64,000 nt of DNA from Cepaea nemoralis (taxonomy: Eukaryota > Mollusca > Gastropoda > Stylommatophora > Helicidae), in contig JACEFZ010022355.1 in the NCBI GenBank assembly GCA_014155875.1, positions 124,001-188,000 of the forward strand, in the 5' to 3' direction. A program made the translations under genes and the position numbers. Under the pieces are notes generated by a model that saw nothing but the letters and a program-made list of their open reading frames with translations, ran no database searches and had not been told where the DNA came from. Shown here piece after piece: positions 63,665 to 63,905 of this stretch; position 1 is the stretch's first letter, and every line of letters starts with the position of its first letter.

Positions 63665-63800
63665 TGTAATCATATGCACCTTCGTTTCTGGTACTTGGCT
63701 GTAGTCTTGACTAACCAATCAGACAGATTGCGTCCAGTTGTGTTGTACAAGTTGTCATGTGTTCTTAATTTCAACATCGATGGCTCAGGACCACCTGCTT
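3222..63800 (-). CDS. ABCA: ABCA-subfamily ABC transporter, C-terminal half (16 exons, both ends outside window)
   Basis: Sixteen minus-strand exons splice (AG/GT borders, compatible phases) into about 732 residues of a full-size ABCA transporter, the family that exports or flips lipids at membranes. Order: end of extracellular domain 2, membrane domain 2, linker, then nucleotide-binding domain 2 with Walker A (GVNGAGKT), Q-loop (YCPQFDAL), signature ([10 protein letters not shown]), Walker B/D-loop (DEPTTGMDP), H-loop (VILTSHS) and the post-NBD segment ending [13 protein letters not shown]. Motif wording fits the ABCA1/2/4/7 group; I cannot say which vertebrate paralogue it matches. Membrane domain 1 and NBD1 are upstream of base 64000. 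The terminal exon, which in this family starts around VF(V/I)NFAK, is not seen in bases 1-3221. Introns run from 1.1 to 8.6 kb. No stop or frameshift is seen, so the gene looks functional. Confidence 0.93.
3454..4272 (-). mobile_element. LINE 3' end, RTE-like, frameshifted
   Basis: Minus-strand remnants of a LINE C-terminus: an FLGSTVP segment, then [20 protein letters not shown], and in another frame [20 protein letters not shown] and a C2H2-like tail with [12 protein letters not shown]. It ends at TCTTGATGGACAAACAAC, the family 3' end. Copies at 14021 and 8225 share it. Frameshifts and a truncated 5' side show it is dead. Confidence 0.8.
4273..5155. repeat. 64-bp minisatellite, about 14 copies
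   Basis: Core CTGCTGCAACCACCCACCTG, then ACATAATCACTAC. Units vary by a GAGATACAGC or GAGAAACTTACAGC ending. It abuts the LINE end at 4272. Confidence 0.92.
5156..7510. repeat. 21-bp minisatellite, about 110 copies
   Basis: Core CTAACTGAGGTAACCAC. An inner block (5640-6300) alternates GGTAACC and GGTAATG units and contains a duplicated sub-block ending TTGAGGTAACC at about 5823 and 6303. It runs to within 10 bp of the donor of ABCA exon o. The unit length keeps frames open on both strands, which explains several spurious ORFs. Confidence 0.96.
7520..7649 (-). CDS. ABCA: ABCA exon o: post-NBD2 (RFGNGYT)
   Basis: 130 bp. It encodes (R)[20 protein letters not shown] and, at the end, [10 protein letters not shown]. 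The RFG-GYT motif follows NBD2 in ABCA transporters. Acceptor GGCATTTCCAG, donor CAG/GTAGGC. The adjoining 21-bp array holds a similar CTACCTGTGG core. Confidence 0.93.
7911..8076 (+). mobile_element. (GAA)n-tailed SINE, copy 1
   Basis: 166 bp beginning GCCGGGAAGGTTAACC and ending in (GAA)n. It is flanked by an 8-bp TSD ACAATATA (7903-7910 and 8077-8084). The same element lies inverted at 18512-18661. I see no convincing tRNA A/B boxes, so the origin of its head is open. Confidence 0.8.
8225..8298 (-). mobile_element. Extreme 3' end of RTE-like LINE (74 bp)
   Basis: Matches the last part of the LINE at 14021 (GTTTGTCTATCACGAATGAT through GGAGCCGTG). A 13-bp near-perfect TSD (GACACAAACATAA at 8212-8224; GACATAAACATAA at 8299-8311) shows a severely 5'-truncated insertion. 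Confidence 0.75.
9937..10029 (-). CDS. ABCA: ABCA exon n: NBD2 MEECEALC segment
   Basis: 93 bp. It encodes (S)[17 protein letters not shown] and [12 protein letters not shown], nearly invariant across ABCA proteins. Acceptor ATATTTCACAG, donor CCAG/GTCTCA. It starts and ends inside codons that match its neighbours (Ser, Arg). Confidence 0.96.
10078..10565. repeat. 31-bp minisatellite, about 16 copies
   Basis: Core CACAGAGATACACAATGTGA and ACACTTCA. It begins about 50 bp upstream (in gene sense) of the acceptor of ABCA exon n. Confidence 0.93.
10705..11066. mobile_element. hAT-like MITE, copy 1
   Basis: 362 bp non-coding element with imperfect terminal inverted repeats (CAGGGGCGTCACTAGGGG at the left; right end reads CAGTGGCGTCACTGGGGT on the other strand). 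Subterminal GGTGACACC repeats lie in both orientations. Flanked by an exact 8-bp TSD GGTGGTGG (10697-10704, 11067-11074). An 8-bp TSD and CAG-type ends suggest hAT. Confidence 0.85.
11085..12110 (+). mobile_element. Degenerate LINE C-terminus with zinc-finger tail
   Basis: Plus-strand relics: [20 protein letters not shown], then [33 protein letters not shown], and a C2H2-like tail ([16 protein letters not shown]). Several stops and frameshifts. It is split by a 150-bp insertion at 11314. The 3' end matches the copy at 17514-17709. The 5' side is truncated within or after the RT. Confidence 0.75.
11314..11463 (-). mobile_element. 150-bp retroposon with (TCAA)n tail inside a LINE
   Basis: Bounded by a perfect 10-bp TSD TCTATCAAGA (11304-11313, 11464-11473). 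In minus orientation it ends in a (TCAA)n tail. The body is non-coding and not recognised. It interrupts the LINE between VLVYQ and CVLSTLLYG, so it inserted later. Confidence 0.7.
12345..12630. repeat. About 95-bp repeat, three copies
   Basis: Core GTAGAGACAGAAATCACTGG and CCAGTATCATAATAAAGCAG. It ends about 55 bp from the donor of ABCA exon m. I see nothing recognisable between 12111 and 12344. Confidence 0.88.
12685..12788 (-). CDS. ABCA: ABCA exon m: NBD2 Walker B and H-loop
   Basis: 104 bp. It starts [17 protein letters not shown] (catalytic Glu after the Walker B Asp, then the D-loop) and ends VILTSH with a split Ser; the His is the switch residue. Acceptor TCTTTTGTCAG, donor CACAG/GTCAGT. 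Confidence 0.96.
13033..13530 (-). mobile_element. LINE fragment with internal deletion and tandem triplication
   Basis: In minus sense: an RT stretch ending [13 protein letters not shown]...NNLHYADDT (the catalytic YADD), joined after a large deletion to a C-terminal piece reading [12 protein letters not shown]. The latter is present three times in tandem (about 65 bp each, 13080-13270). It ends with an (ATG)n-like tail near 13035. Same family as 32431-33201. Confidence 0.7.
13698..13972. repeat. 30-bp minisatellite, left block (about 9 copies)
   Basis: Core TATCTGAAGTGAATACACCT. The same unit returns at 15420-15735. The 1.4 kb between holds retroposon debris, so one array was probably split. 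Confidence 0.92.
14021..14601 (-). mobile_element. LINE 3' end, RTE-like, open frame
   Basis: About 186 codons stay open in minus sense: [60 protein letters not shown], ending in a C2H2-like motif (CPHCQRTF, then [12 protein letters not shown]) and DEMNGHHHS. The 3' end is ACTGGATGAAATGAATGG, then TTCTTGATGGACA and (ACA)n. 5'-truncated after the RT. Less decayed than the copy at 3454. Confidence 0.85.
14705..14880 (+). pseudogene. Possible Penelope-like element C-terminus
   Basis: A 48-codon open stretch reads [20 protein letters not shown], then [21 protein letters not shown] before a stop. The E--LI--L----P-GLN ending resembles the C-terminus of GIY-YIG endonucleases in Penelope-like elements. 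This rests on a short motif only. Confidence 0.35.
14881..15419. other. Unrecognised intron sequence
   Basis: Mixed-composition DNA with no coding motif or repeat that I recognise. It could be the rest of the element ending near 14880, or separate debris. Confidence 0.4.
15420..15735. repeat. 30-bp minisatellite, right block (about 10 copies)
   Basis: Same unit as 13698-13972 (core TATCTGAAGTGAATACACCT), with some shortened units. Confidence 0.92.
15750..16115. repeat. 46-bp minisatellite, about 8 copies
   Basis: Core GGACAGCAATGACTATAAAT and TTACAC(A/T)TGTACACAC. It ends about 25 bp from the donor of ABCA exon l. Confidence 0.92.
16139..16273 (-). CDS. ABCA: ABCA exon l: NBD2 signature motif
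   Basis: 135 bp, exactly 45 codons, phase 0 at both ends. It encodes [20 protein letters not shown], the ABC signature [18 protein letters not shown], and NPPIIFL, the hydrophobic strand of Walker B. Acceptor GGCTACAACAG, donor CTG/GTGAGT. Confidence 0.96.
16466..16563. repeat. 27-bp repeat, four copies, interrupted by MITE
   Basis: Core ACATGGGCTGTGACATACAC. A hAT-like MITE landed in it; the rest of the broken unit follows at 16917-16945. Confidence 0.85.
16564..16916. mobile_element. hAT-like MITE, copy 2
   Basis: 353 bp, very similar to 10705-11066 over its whole length. Exact 8-bp TSD GGCTGTGA (16556-16563, 16917-16924). The two copies have different TSDs, so they are independent insertions and not a segmental duplication. 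Confidence 0.87.
17012..17035. repeat. Poly-C run (24 bp)
   Basis: Uninterrupted C run; G-quadruplex-capable on the minus (gene-sense) strand. Its length is likely unreliable in the assembly. Confidence 0.8.
17127..17513. repeat. 48-bp minisatellite, about 8 copies
   Basis: Core ATTAGTATGATACTAACCAC and CTGAGCACAATGTGTTG. A LINE tail interrupts it at 17514; one unit fragment (CACTCACTGAGCACAATGTG) resumes at 17710. Confidence 0.93.
17514..17709 (-). mobile_element. LINE 3' end with (GAAT)n tail
   Basis: In minus sense it encodes a C2H2-like end (CIHCGQTF, then [11 protein letters not shown]), then a 3' UTR and a (GAAT)n tail read as (ATTC)n on the plus strand. Same family as 11085-12110. 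Inserted into the 48-bp array. Confidence 0.75.
17741..18200. repeat. 77-bp minisatellite, about 6 copies
   Basis: Core GACCAGGCTCTTGTGGAGCC and CACACAGAGCAGTGTGGTCC. The last unit is shortened. Bases 18201-18414 show nothing recognisable. Confidence 0.93.
18512..18661 (-). mobile_element. (GAA)n-tailed SINE, copy 2
   Basis: Inverted copy of the element at 7911-8076, with its (GAA)n tail at the left as (TTC)n. 11-bp TSD TTATCTGGATA (18501-18511, 18662-18672). Because the target is a repeat containing this string, the TSD is suggestive, not proof. Confidence 0.8.
18692..18865 (-). mobile_element. LINE 3' fragment (family of 47931-49112)
   Basis: Matches the 3' part of the minus-strand LINE near 48000 (CCATGGATCAGCTCTGTTTT versus CATGGATCAGCTCAGTGTT; AAGCCATACAGGTATTTACT). 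Short and non-functional. Confidence 0.7.
19015..19796 (+). mobile_element. 5'-truncated LINE: RNase H end, (AACT)n tail
   Basis: Close relative of the LINE at 50686-54028. It contains [25 protein letters not shown] and the RNase H motif [18 protein letters not shown], ending [19 protein letters not shown]. One frameshift near 19140 separates IYTDGS from the rest. The tail is (CTAA)n. A TATCTGGATG string flanks both sides but is also part of the 39-bp repeat. Confidence 0.85.
20336..20870. repeat. 39-bp minisatellite, 13 copies
   Basis: Core GTCACAACCAGTCACTGGTA and GGCTAAACCTACTC. Period is a multiple of three, so both strands give repetitive ORFs (for example [13 protein letters not shown] units). 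It lies 87 bp from the donor of ABCA exon k. It is distinct from the other 39-bp array. Confidence 0.95.
20957..21098 (-). CDS. ABCA: ABCA exon k: NBD2 Q-loop
   Basis: 142 bp. It begins with C completing Ser, then [20 protein letters not shown] and [17 protein letters not shown]. The Q-loop Gln in YCPQ contacts Mg-ATP and the membrane domain. The acceptor is TTTGATTACAG/CATCCGC. This acceptor plus 20 exon bases is repeated about seven more times upstream, so which copy is used is a real question; the innermost copy gives the canonical family length. Donor TCT/GTGAGT. Confidence 0.94.
21079..21470 (-). repeat. 51-bp minisatellite made of a splice acceptor and exon start
   Basis: About 7.5 units. 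In gene sense each has GTTTGATTACAG (acceptor) followed by CATCCGCAAACACA(T/G)GGTTC, the first 20 bases of ABCA exon k, then intron sequence CTGATTGTTCCTGTAAACAT. The innermost copy is the real exon border at 21098/21099. The frame is open across the array. Three of the outer copies keep CATCCGCAAACAC exactly; the outermost have decayed. Confidence 0.93.
21470..24176. repeat. 36-bp minisatellite, about 67 copies
   Basis: Core CTCCAGTACTGCCACTGTGT and GATATTGTTCCCTACA. Non-repeat DNA of about 255 bp (21527-21783) splits off the first two units. A block near 22450-22720 recurs near 23110-23400 (the marker CATCTTCCTAACACTCC at 22581 and 23259), so the array grew partly by block duplication. Confidence 0.95.
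21527..21783. other. Non-repeat island inside the 36-bp array
   Basis: About 255 bp starting with a T-rich run (TTTTTATTGTTTTTTTTGG) and bounded on both sides by array units. It behaves like an insertion, possibly a retroposon with an A-rich tail read in reverse. I found no clear TSD and do not recognise it. Confidence 0.45.
24345..24526 (-). CDS. ABCA: ABCA exon j: NBD2 A-loop and Walker A
   Basis: 182 bp. It starts [17 protein letters not shown] and carries Walker A within [20 protein letters not shown], then [15 protein letters not shown]. The Gly-rich loop with Lys and Thr binds ATP phosphates. I chose the acceptor ATAATTAG/GTCTAC over a later AG because only it keeps phase 0 from the previous exon and supplies the A-loop Tyr. 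Donor CAG/GTGCCT. Confidence 0.96.
24960..27795. repeat. 44/47-bp minisatellite, about 60 copies
   Basis: Core CACTATACTACATGA, CCTACTAGTTCAATGGGCGG and TATGATTTTGT. Two length classes exist: GATTTTGTCAC (47 bp) and GATGTCAC (44 bp). Variants GGGCGG and GGACAG also mix; the 44-bp form dominates toward the right end. Confidence 0.96.
27845..28540. other. AT-rich intron with short degenerate repeats
   Basis: To about 28015 there are loose 30-bp repeats (TATAAACACAA..ACAATAAAC). From 28290 to 28460 a weak repeat around AATGTTCCTACAAATTCTAA occurs. Otherwise nothing recognisable. Confidence 0.6.
28540..29445. repeat. 40-bp minisatellite, about 22 copies
   Basis: Core CTAATGTTACTATAGACATT and GCCAGATCTGACTCCATTC. 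It ends about 50 bp from the donor of ABCA exon i. Confidence 0.95.
29492..29615 (-). CDS. ABCA: ABCA exon i: linker into NBD2 (DVARERERV)
   Basis: 124 bp. It encodes the cytosolic linker [18 protein letters not shown] and the first NBD2 strand [13 protein letters not shown]-(A)-(R/S)ER-RV is the usual ABCA linker motif. Acceptor CTCTTCACAG. The donor AAG/GTGTCC is weak, but the phase and product fit exactly with the next exon ([10 protein letters not shown]). Confidence 0.92.
29650..29958. repeat. 73-bp repeat, four copies
   Basis: Core GTGACAGCAAATGTCCCAGT and TATGACATGTCATTAGCTGT. It begins 35 bp from the acceptor of ABCA exon i. Confidence 0.93.
30079..30252. repeat. Poly-G / (GT)n simple-sequence tract
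   Basis: A G run of nearly 40 bases, G-rich sequence, about 24 GT dinucleotides, mixed GTG/GCAT repeats, then another G run. Candidate for G-quadruplex and Z-DNA. The length is probably not reliable. Confidence 0.9.
30285..30545. repeat. Outlying 50-bp-family units and a two-copy repeat
   Basis: 30285-30405 carries two diverged units of the array at 31310 (GATAGAGTGTAGTGTAGT). 30420-30545 holds two copies of about 60 bp (GATTCCTGGTCATCCTCC, AAAATAGCAGCTAAT). Confidence 0.7.
30655..31055. repeat. About 92-bp repeat, four copies
   Basis: Core GATAATGACCAGCTGGTAAC and GTATGATCAAACAGCAG. Bases 31056-31309 show no recognised feature. Confidence 0.92.
31310..31812. repeat. 50-bp minisatellite, 10 copies
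   Basis: Core GTGTAGTGTAGCAGTGACTG and TTCCCTGATCATCATAATTG. It ends about 75 bp from the donor of ABCA exon h. Confidence 0.95.
31890..32019 (-). CDS. ABCA: ABCA exon h: last membrane helix (VVGRNLF)
   Basis: 130 bp. It encodes [18 protein letters not shown] followed by a hydrophobic helix ([15 protein letters not shown]) and IEYRFFLSW. The V-GRNLF-M motif before the final helix is typical of ABCA. Acceptor TGATGTTAG, donor GAC/GTAAGTA. A 28-bp part of this exon is the apparent source of the neighbouring 30-bp minisatellite. Confidence 0.95.
32060..32430. repeat. 30-bp minisatellite derived from ABCA exon h
   Basis: About 12 units with the core CAACAACAGTCCAGTCAGAC and AATCTTATAT. Exon h reads CAACAACAGTCCAGTCAAAC on the same strand (31979 onward), and the similarity runs on for about 28 bp to TTGTA. 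The array starts about 40 bp upstream (gene sense) of the exon. Confidence 0.88.
32431..33201 (-). mobile_element. 5'-truncated LINE with open C-terminal frame
   Basis: Minus-strand frame of 251 codons: [61 protein letters not shown] and [20 protein letters not shown]. It ends with GGCACTTGATGATGATGA. A 10-bp TSD TATATAATCT (32421-32430, 33202-33211) bounds it. The RT catalytic motif is lost by truncation. Confidence 0.9.
33240..35473. repeat. 19/22-bp minisatellite split by a LINE
   Basis: Core GTTGTTATAGTAATATCCCA in blocks 33240-33868 and 35058-35473, decaying toward the right. Traces (TAATATCCTGATATTGTTAC) continue at 35706-35781 and 37552-37725, so later insertions split it again. Confidence 0.92.
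33869..35057 (-). mobile_element. LINE with RT palm and C-terminus, open frame
   Basis: About 390 codons are open in minus sense. It starts within the RT ([20 protein letters not shown]), then [28 protein letters not shown] (catalytic FADD), [50 protein letters not shown] and [10 protein letters not shown]. The tail is (GAGAT)n. A 12-bp TSD TATCTCAGTGTT (33857-33868, 35058-35069) bounds it, although that string also occurs in the array. No endonuclease domain: 5'-truncated. Confidence 0.9.
35474..35705 (-). mobile_element. LINE 3' end (short)
   Basis: About 67 codons in minus sense: [40 protein letters not shown] and [16 protein letters not shown], with a (CTAA)n tail at the left. A different family from its neighbours. 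Confidence 0.75.
35782..37542 (+). mobile_element. LINE with RT deleted (endonuclease joined to C-terminus)
   Basis: Bounded by a 9-bp TSD AATATTTCA (35773-35781, 37543-37551). The left part encodes a decayed apurinic-type endonuclease: [50 protein letters not shown]. The right part encodes the C-terminal cap: [40 protein letters not shown]. The whole RT between about 37090 and 37130 is missing. Several stops lie in the endonuclease part. The tail is (GAAT)n-like. Confidence 0.82.
37747..37870 (-). CDS. ABCA: ABCA exon g: membrane domain 2 (LGRGLIDMA)
   Basis: 124 bp. It encodes [20 protein letters not shown] and then [20 protein letters not shown], the conserved ABCA stretch linking two helices. 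Acceptor GTGCTTGCAG, donor CTAG/GTCAGT. It ends one base into a Gly codon. Confidence 0.94.
37905..38690. repeat. About 37-bp minisatellite, about 20 copies
   Basis: Core GGTAATCATTAATGTCTGTC and AGTTCCTGCAGGTTA. It adjoins the acceptor of ABCA exon g (AGATC/CTGCAAG on the plus strand). The short likeness to the unit's TTCCTGCAAG may be chance. Confidence 0.9.
38695..39790 (-). mobile_element. LINE fragment: end of endonuclease and start of RT
   Basis: Minus-sense pieces in order: [20 protein letters not shown] (endonuclease S/N-H-L motif), [40 protein letters not shown] and [15 protein letters not shown] (start of RT). Frameshifted and truncated at both ends. Confidence 0.75.
39948..40098 (-). 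CDS. ABCA: ABCA exon f: WAITPMMYP membrane segment
   Basis: 151 bp. It completes Gly and encodes [20 protein letters not shown], then a long hydrophobic helix ([19 protein letters not shown]) and EVLSQDDP. W-(A/S)-I-T-P-(L/M)-MYP is a hallmark of ABCA membrane domain 2. Acceptor TTTCTGGCAG; donor CCG/GTAGGT, phase 0. Confidence 0.94.
40140..41160. repeat. 53-bp minisatellite, about 18 copies
   Basis: Core ACAATGTTATAACAAGACAG and GTCAGATGTCTCATTTCAGC. Most units contain ACTTACTTTC, which in gene sense reads GAAAGTAAGT, a strong 5' splice-site consensus. It fills nearly the whole 1.1-kb intron between ABCA exons e and f. Confidence 0.93.
41207..41322 (-). CDS. ABCA: ABCA exon e: membrane helix
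   Basis: 116 bp. It encodes [17 protein letters not shown], a short polar turn ([12 protein letters not shown]) and the start of the next helix ([10 protein letters not shown]). Acceptor TTTTCAACAG; donor GG/GTAAGT. It ends within a Gly codon that the next exon completes before WAITPMMYP. Confidence 0.93.
41424..41544 (+). other. Left part of a SINE-like repeat with rRNA-derived head
   Basis: AACTTTGAGCGGTGGATCAC through GGCTCGTGCGTCAATGAAGA matches the first 45 bases or so of 5.8S rRNA. It is followed by two 18S-like islands (CGAATGGCTCAT at 41484; AGAGCTAATACAT at 41526). The LTR element then interrupts. Continued at 46838. Confidence 0.75.
41545..42143 (+). repeat. 5' LTR
   Basis: 599 bp, TG...CA. 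It carries an AATAAA at 42006-42011 that could serve polyadenylation. Compared with the 3' LTR it has an extra 8-bp AACGATAG duplication and two substitutions. Confidence 0.93.
42151..42163 (+). promoter_or_regulatory. Primer binding site, tRNA-Leu type
   Basis: TGGTGTCAGAAGT starts 7 bp after the 5' LTR and is complementary to the CCA-bearing 3' end of leucine tRNAs ending ACTTCTGACA. Complementarity stops after 13 bases. Confidence 0.7.
42509..44629 (+). CDS. Gag-protease polyprotein of LTR element, novel C-terminus
   Basis: 706 codons. Residues about 35-200 form an alpha-helical Gag-like region ([20 protein letters not shown], then [16 protein letters not shown]). A canonical CX2CX4HX4C zinc knuckle ([14 protein letters not shown]) is at 279-292. 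An aspartic protease core has DTGS at 402-405 and its DLLIGN end at 464-469. The last 230 residues are Lys/Thr/Asn-rich, then hydrophobic ([11 protein letters not shown] near 571-581, [17 protein letters not shown] later), where RT would normally begin. No RT motif follows in any frame. The start is the first ATG after a non-coding leader. Confidence 0.85.
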   Translation: MFSSEDSSDDEPIRDQSDVWGTKHYRDLKTFFGGTRAQEYTNCNRQPELIRDWLQKFEKKMQDYKIPKEFWYTWYSSYVPIKSKKLREFIPDMSSTNYEYHKTNILKHYPTSFETLKLEIQNVKPATDKSFTQYISELEESFRKLIMVIKHSDNNQGVINFLLIEKLKATLPAECGKYLEEQKTEPIKNLLEKCREYYNQSLNLVKNTQQKSTVKSTASAATDCQNKPQKTKPVLCKHCSTPHTENGICDKNPTYQEYLNTIIAQKLGKVNQRKYRTKCHFCLAYGHRRFECEGVKRLHIAKANAAINITTDSSAKNLAKVNITERKTRPNTAKSEQTEFYPSDFVPYFNNVVNITQPHSLCKEVNTQQECEEMNKTSRLSLGKLTFHEGFINDTVCICVRDTGSCLIGLRKTLADPKDYLDEYIYCKTVSWTVEKYPMAWANIKSPFLSGRVTCPLLDNPCCDLLIGNVLNVTDYTESKNHTEKKVNTTTSTDLTTPLIIQQHDEQTKVPHHTNLITISRQEETETGVYHHNEKGVENKQFTTVREDHKSLCDILYSMNSLLTTHITKGIQWMVILALLIVNTKQMSSQTVLFPHYHDATQILLMTNQQTLLLISLLLKQGLGLPLLNTMSNQLRHILMLSNVNHQSVELLTKISNKLPYICWKIYTNCRKAYKHARLHFKTIHGVLLLFELLNVYTHVRVQVWR
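44630..46225 (+). other. Non-coding 3' interior of the LTR element
   Basis: 1.6 kb between the Gag-protease stop and the polypurine tract. I find no YADD/FADD, RNase H or integrase HHCC/DDE pattern. A 161-codon antisense frame (45701-46186) has no recognisable motif. Confidence 0.6.
46230..46241 (+). promoter_or_regulatory. Polypurine tract
   Basis: GCGGGGGGAGAA lies directly before the 3' LTR, the expected place for plus-strand priming. Confidence 0.8.
46242..46832 (+). repeat. 3' LTR
   Basis: 591 bp, near-identical to the 5' LTR. It is followed by the CAGGG target duplication. Confidence 0.93.
46833..47058 (+). other. Right part of the SINE-like repeat: 28S piece, core, LINE tail
   Basis: CAGGGATAACTGGCTTGTAG and CAGCCAAAC match a conserved 28S rRNA segment. 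About 150 bp of unique sequence follow (46862-47011). The end, ACTGGATGAAATGAATGG to CTTGATGGACACACAACA (47012-47058), equals the 3' end of the RTE-like LINE at 14021. Joined to 41424-41539 across the LTR element it gives a 342-bp unit. Confidence 0.75.
47059..47289. other. Unrecognised intron sequence
   Basis: No repeat or coding motif identified. Confidence 0.4.
47290..49309 (+). mobile_element. Degenerate LINE (RT/RNase H family of 50686), split by another LINE
   Basis: Plus-sense relics at 47290-47930: [30 protein letters not shown], a [15 protein letters not shown] stretch, [20 protein letters not shown] (the YADD equivalent is mutated). Then the start of RNase H. It resumes at 49113 ([31 protein letters not shown]). 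A minus-strand LINE lies between. Many stops. Confidence 0.75.
47931..49112 (-). mobile_element. LINE inserted in a LINE (RT and C-terminus, frameshifted)
   Basis: Minus-sense pieces: [20 protein letters not shown] and HLCFIDYT (RT fingers), then [74 protein letters not shown]. Same broad family as 32431-33201 but more decayed. The host LINE's RNase H reading continues on both sides. I found no clean TSD. Confidence 0.78.
49310..49725. repeat. 35-bp minisatellite, about 12 copies
   Basis: Core GAGCTGGTTGAGGAAGATCT and AGAAACACGTGGAGT, with shortened units. Confidence 0.9.
49967..50144 (-). CDS. ABCA: ABCA exon d: membrane domain 2, SFVPASF segment
   Basis: 178 bp, 59 codons after the split Leu. 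It has a hydrophobic helix ([20 protein letters not shown]), then [16 protein letters not shown] and [10 protein letters not shown]. This pattern (two helices around the ERVS-KAKHLQ-like loop) is diagnostic of the ABCA second membrane domain. Acceptor TTTTGTCACAG, donor ATG/GTATGG, phase 0. Confidence 0.95.
50195..50470. repeat. About 29-bp minisatellite, left block
   Basis: Units like TCACTGAGCTAGGAGAAATA TACATATC. The same motif, better preserved, resumes at 55305-56460 in the same intron. The LINE pile at 50480-55238 landed inside it. Confidence 0.8.
50480..55238 (+). mobile_element. LINE (RT thumb and RNase H, (GAA)n tail), split by a second LINE
   Basis: Plus-sense segments 50480-50685 and 54041-55238. 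The first gives [20 protein letters not shown] and [13 protein letters not shown]. After the insertion: [32 protein letters not shown], stop, [24 protein letters not shown], then after a frameshift [20 protein letters not shown] (RNase H) and [40 protein letters not shown]. Ends GAACGAAAGAAG then (GAA)n. The family is, from memory, frequent in gastropods. Confidence 0.85.
50686..54028 (-). CDS. LINE ORF2 (endonuclease-RT-RNase H), 5'-truncated, frame intact
   Basis: 3.3-kb insertion with a 12-bp TSD CACCACAGGAGG (50674-50685, 54029-54040) and a (CTAA)n tail. About 1,100 codons are open (stop at 50714). The endonuclease has lost its N-terminus but keeps [22 protein letters not shown] and [73 protein letters not shown]. 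RNase [46 protein letters not shown] followed by RNase H points to an I-like superfamily. The intact frame suggests a young copy; it cannot move alone without its 5' end. Confidence 0.92.
55305..56460. repeat. 29-bp minisatellite, about 38 copies
   Basis: Core GGGATAAATGTACACATCTT and GACTGAGC. Very regular to 55750, then decaying to GAGAAATATACATATGTCAC units like the block at 50195. It ends next to the donor of ABCA exon c. Confidence 0.94.
56492..56661 (-). CDS. ABCA: ABCA exon c: extracellular loop before membrane domain 2 (VWFNNKGW)
   Basis: 170 bp. It encodes [20 protein letters not shown] and, further on, [17 protein letters not shown], a highly conserved part of ABCA extracellular domain 2. 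The donor is ACTCT/GTAAGT. The acceptor region (GTCACTAG/GTGTGG) is duplicated in tandem just upstream; see the array at 56651-56795. Confidence 0.95.
56651..56795. repeat. 43-bp repeat carrying the ABCA exon c splice acceptor
   Basis: Three full units and a partial one, containing GTTGAACCACACCTAGTGAC, that is the first exon bases plus CTAG acceptor in gene sense, followed by ACCCACAACAACAGTTGTTA. Acceptor copies fall at 56661/62, 56704/05 and 56747/48. Confidence 0.9.
56895..59530. repeat. 45-bp minisatellite A, about 58 copies, with higher-order units
   Basis: Core CATGAGTAACATTCATCAAT and GGTTAAATCACACATACTG, then CTGTAAC or ATACAAC. A CATACAGATTCAAC marker recurs at 58181, 58451, 58991 and 59261, spaced by 270 or 540 bp (6 or 12 units). 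A TTAAATCCCA marker recurs 765 bp apart (17 units). Confidence 0.96.
59535..62320. repeat. 45-bp minisatellite B, about 62 copies
   Basis: Core GAAAGAGAGATTGTGCAGAT and AATGAAGTGTTCTATGCTGT. Several shorter units (TGATGAAATAGAGACTGTGC) are mixed in. The last unit runs straight into the donor of ABCA exon b. Confidence 0.95.
62322..62505 (-). CDS. ABCA: ABCA exon b: extracellular domain 2 (YGGFSFG)
   Basis: 184 bp, 61 codons after the split codon. It starts [16 protein letters not shown] and ends TENNVK, which continues into VWFNNKG of the next exon as in other ABCA proteins. It carries NXS/T sites (NTT, NST, NSS) consistent with a glycosylated extracellular loop. The donor is AAG/GTGATC; from intron position +4 the sequence is already a unit of the adjoining 45-bp array. 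Confidence 0.92.
62503..62640. repeat. 68-bp duplication at the acceptor of ABCA exon b
   Basis: Two tandem copies of CCTG(G/A)ACATGAATCAAC through ACATGACACAGTTGT. The first carries the real acceptor (TTCATGTCCAG in gene sense); the second a similar TTCATGTTCAG 68 bp upstream. Bases 62641-62894 show nothing recognisable. Confidence 0.82.
62895..63597. repeat. 43-bp repeat (4 copies) and CAGACAGA-rich composite array
   Basis: 62895-63060: four units with TCATAATATAGACAGCCCAG. 63061-63597: units of ATATACATGCATGTAGACAG, GACCAGACA and CAATAAGGAG in a repeating order of about 130 bp. Confidence 0.88.
63590..63663. repeat. (CAGA)n microsatellite
   Basis: About 18 perfect tetranucleotides. It ends 16 bp from the donor of ABCA exon a. 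Confidence 0.95.
63680..63800 (-). CDS. ABCA: ABCA exon a: extracellular domain 2 segment
   Basis: 121 bp. The acceptor follows TTTCTGCCAG; the donor is AAG/GTGCAT, only 16 bp from a (CAGA)n run. It encodes an AGGPEP stretch and the family motif [12 protein letters not shown], which lies in the large second extracellular loop of ABCA proteins. It begins with the last two bases of a split codon and ends AG, completed by G of the next exon to give Arg. Confidence 0.85.
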
Positions 63801-63905
63801 CTGGCAGAAAGAACACAGACAAGCCAGTCAATATTTGTGTCACCATATATGTGTATGCACAGACGGTATTCTGGATATAGCTCACATGTCGTAAACAATC
63901 TAGAT